Positions 1 to 9,247 are shown, counted from the stretch's first letter. The stretch is DNA of 51,191 bases from Phenylobacterium sp. (GCA_020402585.1 JADBZH010000086.1:1-51191), one strand, 5' to 3'. Numbers and translations: made by a program. The notes: a model not told the origin generated them from the sequence alone.

Positions 1-1017
1 CGCCAGGGACAGGACCGCCCCGGTCACCGAGGCGGCGCCGGACATGTCCATCTTCATCTCGCCCATGCCGGCGCCGGGCTTGATCGAAAGGCCCCCGCTG
101 TCGAAGGTGATGCCCTTGCCCGCCAGGACGAGGGGCCCGCCTGCGGGGGCGCCGGCGCCCCGGTAGCGCACGACCAGCAGCCGGGGCGGCCGGGCCGAGC
201 CCATCCCCACGCCGGTCAGGGCGCCCATGCCCAGCCGGCGCATGGCCGTCTCATCCAGGACCTCGATCGTCACCCCCGGAACGCCGGCGAAGGCCGCCCG
301 GGCGCTGTCGACGAAGGCCTGGGGGTACATCAGGTTGGCGGGAAGGTTGGAGACATCCCGGGCCCACTGGACCGCCTCGACCAAGGCCTGGCCGCGACCC
401 CGGAAGGTCGCCTCCGCGCCGGACGCCCCAGCGCCCGTGAAGACGACGCCCGCCGGCGCGGTCGTCGGACGGTCCGCGCTCAGGAGGTCTGAACGGTACT
501 CGCCGATGCCGAAGCCCATGGCCAGGGCGGCGAGGCTGTCCGCGGAAAGCGATCCGCCTGACACCGTGACAGGCGACTTCACCTTGGCCAGGGACCGACC
601 GAGGGCCTCGCCTGCGCCCTGCAGGCTCGCGCCTTGCGGCGACTTGCCCAGGCCCAGGACGACGACCTGCTCAAGCCCGCCAAAGGCCCTCAGGACCAGC
701 ATGTCGCCGCTGGAAAAGTCGAACGCCGCCGACTCGACCGCCCGGCGGAGGCCGGCGCCCGCATCCGGCGTGAGGAGGACGGAGGCTCGCTCGGCGGCCT
801 CGGCGACGGAGCCGGCGGCGATCACCAGCACGCCGGACTTCGGCGCTGCTGTCGCGGCGAAGCTTACCGGCCGTCGGAGGGTGGCCGAGGACCAGGTGGC
901 GGTCTCCGCCGGCGACGCCGCGGCCTTGGGCGCAGCGAGGGCGGGGGCGGGTGCAAGGACCGGGACGACAAGGGCCAGGCTCAGGCCGGCCAGGGCGAGG
1001 GGGCGGAACGGGGTCAT
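1..1017 (-). CDS. M17 leucyl aminopeptidase family protein, exported (C-terminus cut off by window edge)
   Basis: The first 339 codons are present and the gene runs off the left edge. The N-terminus is a signal peptide: basic start, a hydrophobic stretch rich in Leu/Ala/Val, then an Ala-x-Ala cleavage region near residues 27-30. Around residues 296-325 lies the M17 metal-binding block GKGITFDSGGLSIKP followed by MKMDMSGAA, giving the Lys, Asp, Lys and Asp ligands of the dizinc site. The last block (NTDAEGR) would lie outside the window. M17 enzymes remove N-terminal residues from peptides and are normally cytoplasmic, so an exported version probably trims peptides in the periplasm. It lies 44 bases downstream of purH on the same strand. 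Confidence 0.85.
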   Translation of the reverse strand, partial: MTPFRPLALAGLSLALVVPVLAPAPALAAPKAAASPAETATWSSATLRRPVSFAATAAPKSGVLVIAAGSVAEAAERASVLLTPDAGAGLRRAVESAAFDFSSGDMLVLRAFGGLEQVVVLGLGKSPQGASLQGAGEALGRSLAKVKSPVTVSGGSLSADSLAALAMGFGIGEYRSDLLSADRPTTAPAGVVFTGAGASGAEATFRGRGQALVEAVQWARDVSNLPANLMYPQAFVDSARAAFAGVPGVTIEVLDETAMRRLGMGALTGVGMGSARPPRLLVVRYRGAGAPAGGPLVLAGKGITFDSGGLSIKPGAGMGEMKMDMSGAASVTGAVLSLA

Positions 1018-1061
1018 GAAGGGGCCCTGTGTCTGAAGAGAAGGGAAGGCGTTAGCGCTGA

Positions 1062-2675
1062 TTAGTGCCGGAAAACGCGTACGCCCGTAAAGGCCATGGT
1101 CACGCCGGCGGCGTCGGCGGCGGCGATCACCTCCTCGTCGCGGATCGAGCCGCCCGGCTGGATCACCGCGGTGGCCCCGGCCTCCGCCGCCTGGATGAGG
1201 CCGTCGGCGAAGGGGAAGAAGGCTTCGGAGGCGCAGGCCGACCCCTTGGCCAGGCTCTCGGGCAGGCTGGCCTGCTCGGCCGCCTCGCCGGCGCGCAGGG
1301 CGGCGATTCGTGCAGAGTCCCTGCGGTTCATCTGGCCCGCGCCAATGCCCGCGGTCTGACCGTCCCGGGCGAAGACGATGGCGTTGGACTTGACGTGCTT
1401 GGCCACGGTGAAAGCGAACAGCATGTCCTGCACCTCCTGCGGGGTCGGCTGACGGCGCGTGACGATCCTCAGGTCGGCGGCGGTCAGGCGCGAGGCATCG
1501 CGGCCCTGGACCAGGAAGCCGCCCGCCACCTGCTTGAAGAGGTCGCCGGGGGCCAGGGGGTCGGGCATGCCGCCGGTCAGCAAGAGGCGCAGGTCCTTCT
1601 TCTTGGCGAACAGGGCGATGGCGTCGTCGTCGGCCTCGGGAGCCACCACCACCTCGGTGAAGATCTTGATGATCTCCTTCGCCGCCGCCGCATCCAGACG
1701 GCGGTTCACCGCCACGATCCCACCGAAGGCCGAGACCGGGTCGCACTGCAGGGCGCGGGCGTAGGCGGTCTTCAGGTCCGAACCCAGGGCCACGCCGCAG
1801 GGATTGGCGTGCTTGATGATGGCCACAGCGGCGGAGGCCTGGGGGTCGAACTCCGCCACCAGCTCGATGGCCGCGTCGGTGTCGGCGATGTTGTTGTAGC
1901 TGAGGGCCTTGCCCTGCACCTGGCGGGCGGTGGCCACCCCGGTCCGCGGGGCCTCCTCCACATAGAAGGCGGCGGCCTGGTGCGGGTTCTCGCCGTAGCG
2001 GAGGGTCTGGGCCAGGCGGCCCGACAGGGTCCGCCGACGGGGAGCGGCCTCGCCCAGCTGGCCCGCAAACCAGGTGGAAATGGCCGCATCGTAGGCCGCC
2101 GTGCGGGCGTAGGCGCGGGCCGCCAGGGTCTTGCGCAGGACCAGGCTCGTGGTTCCCTCCGCCGCCAGCTCGGCCAGGACCTCCTGCAGGTCCTCCAGTT
2201 CGGTGCAGACCGCCACATAGCCATGGTTCTTGGCCGCCGAGCGGATCATGGCGGGACCGCCGATGTCGATATTCTCGATGGCGCTGGCGAAGTCGCCCCC
2301 GGCGGCCACCGTCTTCTCGAAGGGGTAGAGGTTCACGTAGACGAGGTCGATCCCGCCAATCCCGTGCTCGGCCATGGCGGCGGCGTGGGCCGGCGCGTCG
2401 CGCACGCCCAGGAGGCCGCCGTGCACCACCGGGTGCAGGGTCTTGACCCGGCCGTCCATCATCTCCGGAAAGCCGGTCAGGTCCGAGACGTCCTTCACGG
2501 CCAGCCCTGCAGCGGCGATGGCCGCCCGGGTGCCGCCCGTCGACACCAGCTCCACGCCCCCTTCGGCCAGGGCCCGGGCGGCCTCGACCAGCCCCGTCTT
2601 GTCCGAAACCGAGATCAGGGCGCGGCGGACGGGAACGCGATCAGGCGCAGGCGGGAAGTCAGGGGCGGCAGGCAT
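1062..2675 (-). CDS. purH: Bifunctional AICAR formyltransferase / IMP cyclohydrolase
   Basis: PurH catalyses the last two steps of IMP synthesis in the cytoplasm: formylation of AICAR with 10-formyl-THF, then ring closure. The 537-residue product has an N-terminal MGS-like cyclohydrolase domain ([25 protein letters not shown]) and a C-terminal transformylase domain ([21 protein letters not shown] with the catalytic Lys-His, [23 protein letters not shown]). I chose the ATG at 2675 because GGAG lies 9 bases upstream and the N-terminus fits the family. The frame stays open a further 35 codons upstream, but that stretch does not look like PurH. Confidence 0.97.
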   Translation of the reverse strand: MPAAPDFPPAPDRVPVRRALISVSDKTGLVEAARALAEGGVELVSTGGTRAAIAAAGLAVKDVSDLTGFPEMMDGRVKTLHPVVHGGLLGVRDAPAHAAAMAEHGIGGIDLVYVNLYPFEKTVAAGGDFASAIENIDIGGPAMIRSAAKNHGYVAVCTELEDLQEVLAELAAEGTTSLVLRKTLAARAYARTAAYDAAISTWFAGQLGEAAPRRRTLSGRLAQTLRYGENPHQAAAFYVEEAPRTGVATARQVQGKALSYNNIADTDAAIELVAEFDPQASAAVAIIKHANPCGVALGSDLKTAYARALQCDPVSAFGGIVAVNRRLDAAAAKEIIKIFTEVVVAPEADDDAIALFAKKKDLRLLLTGGMPDPLAPGDLFKQVAGGFLVQGRDASRLTAADLRIVTRRQPTPQEVQDMLFAFTVAKHVKSNAIVFARDGQTAGIGAGQMNRRDSARIAALRAGEAAEQASLPESLAKGSACASEAFFPFADGLIQAAEAGATAVIQPGGSIRDEEVIAAADAAGVTMAFTGVRVFRH

Positions 2676-2832
2676 GGCGCTCTCCGTGGCGGTTCGGAAG
2701 GTTGGCCCAGGCGAGCGGCGCATTGACGTCCGTGCGCTCCCCGGTGGTGGACCACCTGTTTCGCCAGTCACGCAGGACAACGGGTTTCTAGCCCAGCCGG
2801 CGATTCCCGGAAACCGCCGCCTTGCGAGGCCG

Positions 2833-3492
2833 TCAGCCGCGAAGGGCGGCGATGTTGGCCGCGTAGGCGTCGGGACCGCCCCGGAACACCGCGGTTCCGG
2901 CCACCAGGGCGGTGGCGCCGGCGTCTACGCACAGCCGGGCGGTCTCGGCGGTCACCCCGCCGTCCACCTCCAGCACGATGTCCCGGCCGCTGGCGTCGAT
3001 CATCCGCCTCAGAGCCTCGATCTTGGCCAGCTGGGAATGCATGAAGGTCTGGCCGCCAAAGCCCGGGTTGATGGACATGACGAGGATCAGGTCGACCTCG
3101 TCCATCATCCACTCGATCACCGAGGGCGAGGTCGAGGGGTTGAAGACCACCCCGGCCCGGGCGCCCAGCTGGCGGATGCGCTTCAGGGTCCGGTTCAGGT
3201 GCGGCCCGCTCTCCGGATGCACGCTGACAATGTCGGCGCCGGCCTCGACGAAGGCCTCGAGGTAGGGGTCCACCGGGGCGATCATCAGGTGCACGTCCAT
3301 GGGGACGGTCGCGTGCGGCTTCAGGGCCCGGACGATGTCAGGTCCAAGGGTGATGTTCGGCACGAAATGGCCGTCCATCACGTCGATGTGCAGCCAGTCG
3401 GCGCCGGCGGCCTGCACGGCGCGGACCTCTTCGCCCAGCCGGGCGAAGTCGGCGGCGAGGAGCGAGGGGGCGATGATCGGGCGCAGGCTCAT
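2833..3492 (-). CDS. rpe: Ribulose-phosphate 3-epimerase
   Basis: Interconverts ribulose-5-phosphate and xylulose-5-phosphate in the pentose phosphate and Calvin pathways. The 219-residue protein is full length and has the family's TIM-barrel signatures: [10 protein letters not shown] at the N-terminus, [12 protein letters not shown] with the metal-binding His and Asp, DVHLMI with the third His, [11 protein letters not shown], and EVDGGV with the second catalytic Asp. Its ATG overlaps the stop of the upstream rRNA methyltransferase gene by four bases (ATGA), so the two are very likely co-transcribed and translationally coupled. Confidence 0.97.
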   Translation of the reverse strand: MSLRPIIAPSLLAADFARLGEEVRAVQAAGADWLHIDVMDGHFVPNITLGPDIVRALKPHATVPMDVHLMIAPVDPYLEAFVEAGADIVSVHPESGPHLNRTLKRIRQLGARAGVVFNPSTSPSVIEWMMDEVDLILVMSINPGFGGQTFMHSQLAKIEALRRMIDASGRDIVLEVDGGVTAETARLCVDAGATALVAGTAVFRGGPDAYAANIAALRG

Positions 3493-4862
3493 GCCTCGGA
3501 CTTAGCCGCCCCCGCGGCCTGCGCCAAGTCCCGGCGGGCCCGGCGGTTCGGCCTGCGGGCGAAGCGGGCGATGAAGAAGCCGTCCGCGCCACCGGCGCGA
3601 TGGGTCGGCAGGATGCGGAGCGTCCCGTCTTCGAGGCGGCTCCCGGGCGGGGCGCCGCCCTCGCCCAGGGCGATCGGGTCCAGGGCGAAGTCGGCGCAAC
3701 GCTTCAGGAATCCCGCGACCTGGCCCTCGCCCTCCTCGGGCTCCAGCGAGCAGACGCAGTAGACAAGCCGACCGCCAGGCCGCACCCGCCGGGCGGCGGC
3801 GTCCAGCAGGCGGGCCTGTGCGCCCGCCAGGGCGGCGATGTCGCCCGGCTTCACCGCCCAGAGGACATCCGGGTTGCGGCGGAAAGTCCCCGTGGCGCTG
3901 CAGGGGGCGTCGAGCAGGACGGCGTCGAAGGTTCGTCCATCGTCCCAGGTCCCGGCGTCAGCGGCGATGACCTCGGCGGTCAGGCCGGTCCGCTCCAGGT
4001 TCTCCCGCACCCGGTGCAGGCGGCCCTGCGACCTGTCGAGGGCGGTGACCTCTGCGCCGGCGGCCGCCAGTTGCAGGGTCTTTCCGCCGGGCGCCGCGCA
4101 CAGGTCCAGGACAGTGAGGCCTGGCCGGGGGTTCAGAAGGCGGGCGGGGACGGCGGCGCTGGCGTCCTGGACCCACCAGCGGCCCTCCGCAAAACCTTCC
4201 CAGGCCGAGACCTCACCTCGCCGGGAGGTGCGCCAGGTGTCGGCGGCCACCTGGGTCAGCTCCAGGGCCTCGGTCAGCGCTCCGGGATCGCCCCTCAGGG
4301 TCAGGTCTGTGTCCGGCTCCCCGGCGATCACGGCGGCGACCGAGAGGGCGCTGGGGCGGCCAAAGGCTGCGCTCCAGCGGGCCAGGAGCCAGGACGGGGC
4401 GAGGGCCTCCGGGTCGGAAAGGTCCGGCGGCTCGCGGATCAGGCCCCTCAGGACGGCGTTGACCAGGCCCTTGAACCGGCGGGCCTCAGGCAGGGACTCC
4501 GCAAGGTCGACGCTGGCGCTGACGGCGGCGTGGGGCGGGGCGCCCAGGACCAGGGCCTGGACGGCGCCCAGTCTCAGGATGTTGCGGACGATCTCCGGCG
4601 GCGGGCGAGGGATTCGGGCGTCGAGGGCGCGGTCGAGGGGTCCCAGTCGCCGCAGGGCTGTCAGGACCAGGATCCGGGCGAAGGCCCGGTCCCGGGGCTC
4701 AAGGCCGGCGAGGCCGGGCGCGGCGGAATCGTCCTCAAGGCCGGCGCGGTGGGACAGGGCTGCAGCCAGGAGGTCAAGCGCGGCGCGGCGGGCGGGCAAT
4801 CCGGTGGGAAGGCGGGGTTCGGTCACGCAGAGCCGCCTGCCCGGTTCCGGCGGCCATGGCAA
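3489..4862 (-). CDS. rsmB: RsmB-type 16S rRNA (cytosine-5) methyltransferase
   Basis: SAM-dependent RNA m5C methyltransferase of the Sun/RsmB family, predicted to modify 16S rRNA. The N-terminal ~130 residues form a NusB-like RNA-binding domain. The C-terminal half is the Rossmann methyltransferase: DLCAAPGGKT binds SAM, DAPCSATGT carries one active-site Cys and VYCVCSLEPEE the second. The longest reading starts at a TTG (4862); a GTG at 4826, giving a product beginning VTEPRLP, is an equally good or better start, so the first 12 residues are uncertain. It heads a minus-strand cluster with rpe. About 457 residues is usual for alphaproteobacterial members. Confidence 0.9.
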   Translation of the reverse strand: MPWPPEPGRRLCVTEPRLPTGLPARRAALDLLAAALSHRAGLEDDSAAPGLAGLEPRDRAFARILVLTALRRLGPLDRALDARIPRPPPEIVRNILRLGAVQALVLGAPPHAAVSASVDLAESLPEARRFKGLVNAVLRGLIREPPDLSDPEALAPSWLLARWSAAFGRPSALSVAAVIAGEPDTDLTLRGDPGALTEALELTQVAADTWRTSRRGEVSAWEGFAEGRWWVQDASAAVPARLLNPRPGLTVLDLCAAPGGKTLQLAAAGAEVTALDRSQGRLHRVRENLERTGLTAEVIAADAGTWDDGRTFDAVLLDAPCSATGTFRRNPDVLWAVKPGDIAALAGAQARLLDAAARRVRPGGRLVYCVCSLEPEEGEGQVAGFLKRCADFALDPIALGEGGAPPGSRLEDGTLRILPTHRAGGADGFFIARFARRPNRRARRDLAQAAGAAKSEA

Positions 4863-4889
4863 CTGGCGTTTCGCGTCCCGGACGCCTAG

Positions 4890-5099
4890 ATGGGGATCAT
4901 GGAAGACGACGCGCCCCCCAACGCCGCCCCCGGCAAGGCCCTCAGCCCCGCCGCCCGCCGGGCCCTGGAGGAAGCCGCCGCCCGCAAGGCCGCCGAGGCC
5001 GCGGAGGCCGAACGACTGGCCGAACAGGGCGGCCCCGCCGGCCTTGAGCCCACCCGCTTCGGCGACTGGGAGCGCAAGGGCATCGCCGTCGACTTCTAG
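4890..5099 (+). CDS. DUF1674 protein, SDHAF4-like succinate dehydrogenase assembly factor
   Basis: Small 69-residue protein: a Pro/Ala-rich start, a charged alanine-rich helical middle, and a C-terminal block PTRFGDWERKG..VDF. That block is the DUF1674 signature shared with mitochondrial SDHAF4, which binds flavinated SdhA during assembly of succinate dehydrogenase. The role here is inferred from the family; no sdh genes are in the window. A second in-frame ATG at 4899 has GGGG just upstream and may be the real start (66 residues). It diverges from rsmB, and a long inverted-repeat element begins 13 bases after its stop. Confidence 0.8.
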   Translation: MGIMEDDAPPNAAPGKALSPAARRALEEAAARKAAEAAEAERLAEQGGPAGLEPTRFGDWERKGIAVDF

Positions 5100-5112
5100 G
5101 CCCCGCTTCGGC

Positions 5113-5220
5113 TGACCCCCTCCGACGCGCTGCGCGCGCCACCTCCCCCTGGGGGGAGGAATTAGAGCACCAATTGCTCCCCCAAGGGGGAGCTGTCAGC
5201 GAAGCTGACTGAGGGGGTCA
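5113..5220 (+). repeat. 108-base hairpin repeat, copy 1
   Basis: The element is bounded by perfect 10-base inverted ends, TGACCCCCTC and GAGGGGGTCA. Inside are, in order, a GC-rich hairpin with a TGC loop, CCTCCCCC facing GGGGGGAGG, GCTCCCCC facing GGGGGAGC, and a variable hairpin at 5195-5209 (GTCAGC, loop GAA, GCTGAC). It fills the gap between the convergent DUF1674 and pyrF genes. Two further copies lie at 9128-9354. Confidence 0.92.
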
Positions 5221-5249
5221 ACGGAACCGCCGTTCCTGACTCTCGGGTC

Positions 5250-5954
5250 CTAGGCCGGAACCGCCGCCATCTCGGCGATCACCTTCAGGGCCGCCTCCGC
5301 CGGGTCGTTCGCCGCCGAGATCGGTCGGCCGCACACCAGGTGCGAGGCGCCGGCGCGCAAGGCTTCCGCCGGAGTCGCGGCGCGCACCTGGTCGTTCTTC
5401 GCCGACCATTCCGGGCGAACCCCTGGCGTGACCACCAGGAAGTCCTTCCCGCCGATCCGCCGGGCCAGCTCGGCCTCCTGGGGACTGGCCACCACGCCGG
5501 CGCAGCCAGCCTCAAGGGCCTGATGGATGCGCCGCTCCACAAGGCTTCGCGCGCCCGAGGCGTAACCGATCGCCTTCAGGTCGTCGTCAGACAGGCTGGT
5601 CAGGACGGTGACGGCCAGGACCTTCAGGTCGGACCGGCCCACGCCCCGGACCGCGGCGGCCATGACCTGGGGCTCTGCGTGCACGGTCAGGAGATCGCAG
5701 CCGGAGTCCGAAAGGGCGGCGGCGGCGCGTTCCACCGTGGCGCCGATGTCGTGCAGCTTCCAGTCAAGGAAGACCTGCTTGCCCTTCCCCTTCAGCTCCC
5801 GCGCCAGCTCCATGCCGCCCCGGGCGAACAGCTCCAGCCCGACCTTGTAGAAGCTGACCCGGTCGCCAAGGGTCTCCACGAGGGCGCGGGCCTCGGCAAG
5901 GCCGGGCTGATCCAGCGGGACGATGAGGCGGGGATCCGCGGCGGGCGTCTTCAT
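5250..5954 (-). CDS. pyrF: Orotidine 5'-phosphate decarboxylase
   Basis: Converts OMP to UMP, the last step of pyrimidine nucleotide synthesis. The 234-residue protein matches the bacterial short form: IVPLDQPGL at the N-terminus with the first active-site Asp, FYKVGLELF with the Lys, the DWKLHDI block with the Asp-x-Lys-x-x-Asp catalytic array, VTPGVRPEW in the phosphate-binding loop, and VCGRPISAANDP at the C-terminus. The gene is transcribed toward the 108-base repeat and diverges from the MarC gene, leaving about 50 bases for both promoters. Confidence 0.97.
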   Translation of the reverse strand: MKTPAADPRLIVPLDQPGLAEARALVETLGDRVSFYKVGLELFARGGMELARELKGKGKQVFLDWKLHDIGATVERAAAALSDSGCDLLTVHAEPQVMAAAVRGVGRSDLKVLAVTVLTSLSDDDLKAIGYASGARSLVERRIHQALEAGCAGVVASPQEAELARRIGGKDFLVVTPGVRPEWSAKNDQVRAATPAEALRAGASHLVCGRPISAANDPAEAALKVIAEMAAVPA

Positions 5955-6005
5955 CCTGGGTTCTCCGGGGTCGGCGGCGGCGGCGAAATGGGGTATGGAC
6001 CTCCC

Positions 6006-6695
6006 ATGATCCCCGAGATTTTCGCCGTCAACTTCTTCATCGCCCTCTTCGCCCTGATTGACCCGGTGGGCAATGTCCCCCTGTTCGCAGCGGCGACCCG
6101 CGGGGTGAAGAACAGCACGGCCCGGCTCATCGCAGTGTTCGTCGCCCTCTTCGTCATGGGCTTCCTGATCTTCTTCTACTTCACCGGGCTCAGCCTGCTG
6201 GCCTTCTTCGGCATCTCCCTGCCCGCCTTCCGGATCGCGGGGGGAATCCTGCTCCTGCTTCTCGGCCTCGACATGACCCGGAACGACTTCGCCGAGTCGG
6301 TCGCCGCCGGTCCGGAGGAGTTGCAGGAGGGGGGGCGGACGGCCCAGGCCCGGCGCCGCTTCGAGTCCATGATCGTGCCCTTCGCCATGCCGTTGCTGAT
6401 CGGCCCCGGCGCCATCTCCACGGTGATCATCTACGCCAGCGAGGCGCGTGACTATGGCGTGGCTGGCATCGCCACCGGGGTGGGCGTGATCGTCCTGGTC
6501 GCCCTGTCGACCATGCTGTCCTTCTGGGCGACCCCGCTGATCTCCCGCCTGCTGGGCCGGATCGGCCTGGCCATCGTGGTCCGCGTGCTGGGTCTGATCC
6601 TCTGCGCCATGGCGGTGCAGTTCATCCTGTCCGGGATCGCCGACTCCACCAGCGGGTTGATCCTCGAAGAGGCCTCCCAGCCCTACAAGTCCTGA
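6006..6695 (+). CDS. MarC family integral membrane protein
   Basis: A 229-residue polytopic inner-membrane protein with about six hydrophobic segments. The N-terminus (FFIALFALIDPVGNVPLFAAAT) and the later segment FAMPLLIGPGAIS are the paired signatures of the MarC/NAAT family (UPF0056). The family's function is not settled; the old link to multiple antibiotic resistance has not held up. I start it at the ATG at 6006 to match family N-termini; an in-frame ATG at 5988 is possible, and the much longer open frame upstream is antisense to pyrF. It converges on the SDR gene with six bases between the stops. Confidence 0.88.
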   Translation: MIPEIFAVNFFIALFALIDPVGNVPLFAAATRGVKNSTARLIAVFVALFVMGFLIFFYFTGLSLLAFFGISLPAFRIAGGILLLLLGLDMTRNDFAESVAAGPEELQEGGRTAQARRRFESMIVPFAMPLLIGPGAISTVIIYASEARDYGVAGIATGVGVIVLVALSTMLSFWATPLISRLLGRIGLAIVVRVLGLILCAMAVQFILSGIADSTSGLILEEASQPYKS

Positions 6696-6701
6696 TCCGG
6701 C

Positions 6702-7502
6702 TCAGCGCTTGCGGAAGCGCCCGCCCTGGGCGTCCGCCAGGGCCAGGGCCCAGTCTTCAGGGATCAATCTCGCAATGGCGGCGATGGCCTTGTTTGGAGC
6801 TCCGGGAACGCAGATCGGACGGTTCGCCTCCAGCGCCTCGAGGCCGGCCTCGGCCACCTCGTCGGCGCCCATCCAGAGCCAGGCGGGGGTGGCCTGACGG
6901 GTCAGGTCCCGGGTCCCGTTGACGTCGTGGAACTCCGACCAGGTGAATCCCGGGCACAGGGCGCTGACGTGCACGCCAAGGGGGCGGGTCTCCAGATGCA
7001 GGCTTTGCGAGGCGCGTACGAGGTAGGCCTTGGTGGCGCCGTAGAGGGTGTGACCCCGGGTCCCGGGCAACAGGCCCGCGAGGGAGGCGACGTTGAGGAT
7101 GCGCCCGAAGCGGCGTTCGGTCATGCCGGGAAGGACCCGGTGCGACAGCTCGGTGGGGGCGTGAAGCATCACCTGCAGAAAGTCGGCCTGCTCCTGCCAT
7201 CCCGTTTCGACGAACACCCCCGGAAGGCCGTAGCCGGCGTTGTTGATCAGGGCGTCGATATCGCGGCCCGCAGCGTCCACGGCCGCCAGGAGCCGGCCGG
7301 GCGCGGCGGGGTCGGCCAGGTCCTCGGGCAGGACCAGGGCCTCGACCCCGAAACGCAGGCGCACCTCATCCGCCAGGGCGTCCAGCCTTTCGCGCCGCCG
7401 GGCGGTGAGGGCCAGGTCATAGCCCCGCGCGGCCAGGCTGCGCGCCAGTGCAGCGCCGATCCCGGCGGAGGCGCCGGTCACGAGGGCGAGTCTTCGGTCC
7501 AT
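6702..7502 (-). CDS. Short-chain dehydrogenase/reductase, unknown substrate
   Basis: Classical SDR oxidoreductase of 266 residues. It shows the Rossmann motif TGASAGIG, NNAGYG, the catalytic Ser region NVASLAG and the active-site YGATK. The Arg-rich segment after beta-2 (LTARRRERL) suggests NADP(H). The start is the ATG at 7502, preceded by AGGAGA; an 18-codon open extension upstream is not supported. The gene follows the methyltransferase gene by 50 bases on the same strand. The substrate cannot be told from the sequence; the best resemblance is to broad YqjQ/DltE-type reductases. Confidence 0.88.
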   Translation of the reverse strand: MDRRLALVTGASAGIGAALARSLAARGYDLALTARRRERLDALADEVRLRFGVEALVLPEDLADPAAPGRLLAAVDAAGRDIDALINNAGYGLPGVFVETGWQEQADFLQVMLHAPTELSHRVLPGMTERRFGRILNVASLAGLLPGTRGHTLYGATKAYLVRASQSLHLETRPLGVHVSALCPGFTWSEFHDVNGTRDLTRQATPAWLWMGADEVAEAGLEALEANRPICVPGAPNKAIAAIARLIPEDWALALADAQGGRFRKR

Positions 7503-7552
7503 GCCGTCTCCTGTCCTGATCTCTGTGAGGGTGGCGATGAGGCTGCGCCGGA

Positions 7553-8308
7553 TCAAGCCCCCGCCGGGCGGCGGCCAGCGGGTTGCGGGCTCGCCCCGAC
7601 CGTCGCCCCCCTGTGGGCGGTGCGCCTGCGGACGCCGGCGCGTTCGGGTCGGGGCTGAAGGGCGAGGGTCTGCTTGACGGCCTCCATGAGGATCAGTCCC
7701 GAGAAAGGCGGCCAGAGGCGGGAGCCGGCCTGCTCAAACCCCTCGGCCCATCCCGCCAGCCAGGGGAAGGGCGGGACATAGAGGGCGCGGGTCCAGCCGG
7801 TAGGCTCAAGCCCGGCCTCGCGAAGTCGCCCCGCCAGCTGGCGGCGGCTGAAAGGCCGGCCGTGGCCGAAGGGCGTGGACTCGAAGGGCGCCCAGGGCCC
7901 GTTGCGCGCGGCGGCCACGGCGATCAGCCGGCCCGCCGGCGCCAGGACACGGGTCATCTCCCTGAGCAGGGCCTCCGGCTGCGGGCTCTCCTCCAGGGCG
8001 TGAACCAGCAGGACCCGGTCGAACCGGGCGTTGGGAAAGGGCAGGGCGTCCTCGGCGGCGAGGGCCACGCGATTGAGGCGGGCCGTGGGCCAGGCCTTGG
8101 CGCCCTGCTCGGGAGGCATCACGGCCACCGCCCGCATCGCCCGATCCGAAAGGGCCGCCAGGACCGGAGCGGCGTAGCCCGCCCCCAGCACCTCCAGCCC
8201 CGCGCAGTCACCCCAGCTCTCCAGCACCTTGCGCAGGGTCATGTCCCGAGCCGCCTGGCCCAGGGGTGAGGCGTAGAAGGCCGCCAGATCAGAGATGTCT
8301 TGCCGCAT
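7553..8308 (-). CDS. Class I SAM-dependent methyltransferase, substrate unknown
   Basis: A 251-residue protein. The SAM-binding motif I is LEVLGAGYAAPVL near residues 38-50, followed by the UbiE/BioC-like segment ALPFPNARFDRVLLVHALEE and the post-motif MTRVLAPAGRLIAVAA. The region from about residue 125 (FESTPFGHGRPFSRRQL) and the basic, proline-rich C-terminal tail are outside the core fold. It diverges from gloB, with which it shares a short promoter region; methyltransferase genes next to gloB occur in other alphaproteobacteria. The substrate is not identifiable. Confidence 0.82.
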   Translation of the reverse strand: MRQDISDLAAFYASPLGQAARDMTLRKVLESWGDCAGLEVLGAGYAAPVLAALSDRAMRAVAVMPPEQGAKAWPTARLNRVALAAEDALPFPNARFDRVLLVHALEESPQPEALLREMTRVLAPAGRLIAVAAARNGPWAPFESTPFGHGRPFSRRQLAGRLREAGLEPTGWTRALYVPPFPWLAGWAEGFEQAGSRLWPPFSGLILMEAVKQTLALQPRPERAGVRRRTAHRGATVGASPQPAGRRPAGA

Positions 8309-8383
8309 GACGCGGATTTAGGCCTAGTCGCGCCCGACCGCGAGCCCCGGAAGGTCCGGAGGGCGCGCCGGAGGAAGGACGCC

Positions 8384-9130
8384 ATGACCCTGACCGTTCA
8401 CCAGTTCCCCTGCCTGTCCGACAACTACGGCTACCTGGTCCGGGACGAGTCGTCCGGGCGGACCGCCTGCATCGACACCCCGGACGCCGCCGCCATCCTG
8501 GCCGAGCTGGGCAGGCTGGGCTGGGGGTTGGACCTGGTGCTCAACACCCACTGGCACGCGGACCACGCCGGCGGGAACGCCGAGGTCAAGGCCGCCACCG
8601 GTTGCGAGCTCCTCGGTCCGGCCGAGGTGACCGGCCGCTTCCCGGTCGACAGGGTCCTTGCGCCCGGCGAGACCGTGACTCTCGGCGAGACCGAGTTCCA
8701 GGTGCTGGAGTCCGGCGGGCACACCCTTGGCCACATCGCCTACTTCGTCCCCTCCGCCGGGGCGGCCTTCGTAGGAGACACCCTGTTCGCCCTCGGCTGC
8801 GGTCGCATGTTCGAGGGCTCTCCGGCGCAGATGTGGGCCAGCCTCCAGCGCCTCGCGGCCCTGCCGGACGCCACCCGGATCTACTGTGCGCACGAGTACA
8901 CCGCCTCCAATGCCCGCTTCGCCCTGGCCGTGGATTCCGACCCGGCGGTGAAGGCCCGCGCCGAAGCGGTGTTTGCGGCCCGGGAGAGGGGCGAGCCCAC
9001 CGTGCCCAGCACCCTGGCCGAGGAGAAGGCCACCAACCCCTTTCTGCGGGCGCCCCGGCTTCGCCCGGGTCTTCCTCCGCACGAGGCCTTCGCGGCCCTG
9101 CGGTCCGAGAAGGACGGCTTCCGCGGCTGA
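8384..9130 (+). CDS. gloB: Hydroxyacylglutathione hydrolase (glyoxalase II)
   Basis: Hydrolyses S-D-lactoylglutathione to D-lactate and glutathione, the second glyoxalase step in methylglyoxal detoxification. The 248-residue protein has the metallo-beta-lactamase zinc motif THWHADH (His56, His58, Asp60, His61), GHTLGHIAY with the next His, the bridging Asp in FVGDTLFALGCGRMFEG, CAHEYT, and the C-terminal glutathione-binding block KATNPFLRA. The ATG at 8384 follows a strong GGAGGAAGG site; the longer frame upstream is not coding. Its TGA stop is the first three bases of a downstream hairpin repeat. Confidence 0.96.
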   Translation: MTLTVHQFPCLSDNYGYLVRDESSGRTACIDTPDAAAILAELGRLGWGLDLVLNTHWHADHAGGNAEVKAATGCELLGPAEVTGRFPVDRVLAPGETVTLGETEFQVLESGGHTLGHIAYFVPSAGAAFVGDTLFALGCGRMFEGSPAQMWASLQRLAALPDATRIYCAHEYTASNARFALAVDSDPAVKARAEAVFAARERGEPTVPSTLAEEKATNPFLRAPRLRPGLPPHEAFAALRSEKDGFRG

Positions 9131-9234
9131 CCCCCTCCGCCGCGCTGCGCGCGCCACCTCCCCCTGGGGGGAGGAATTACCGAGCCATTGCTCCCCCAAG
9201 GGGGAGCTCCGACCGAAGATCGGTGAGGGGGTCA
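9128..9234 (+). repeat. 108-base hairpin repeat, copy 2 (107 bases)
   Basis: Same architecture as the copy at 5113-5220: ends TGACCCCCTC and GAGGGGGTCA, an internal CCTCCCCC/GGGGGGAGG hairpin and GCTCCCCC/GGGGGAGC. The variable hairpin at 9209-9223 has a different sequence (CCGACC, loop GAA, GATCGG) yet keeps five of six pairs. The first TGA is also the stop codon of gloB. Confidence 0.92.
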
Positions 9235-9247
9235 ACGGCCCCTCAGC

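Noticed and set aside
1065..2726. A 553-codon plus-strand frame opposite purH
   Set aside because: Antisense to a complete purH; composition is typical of a shadow frame.
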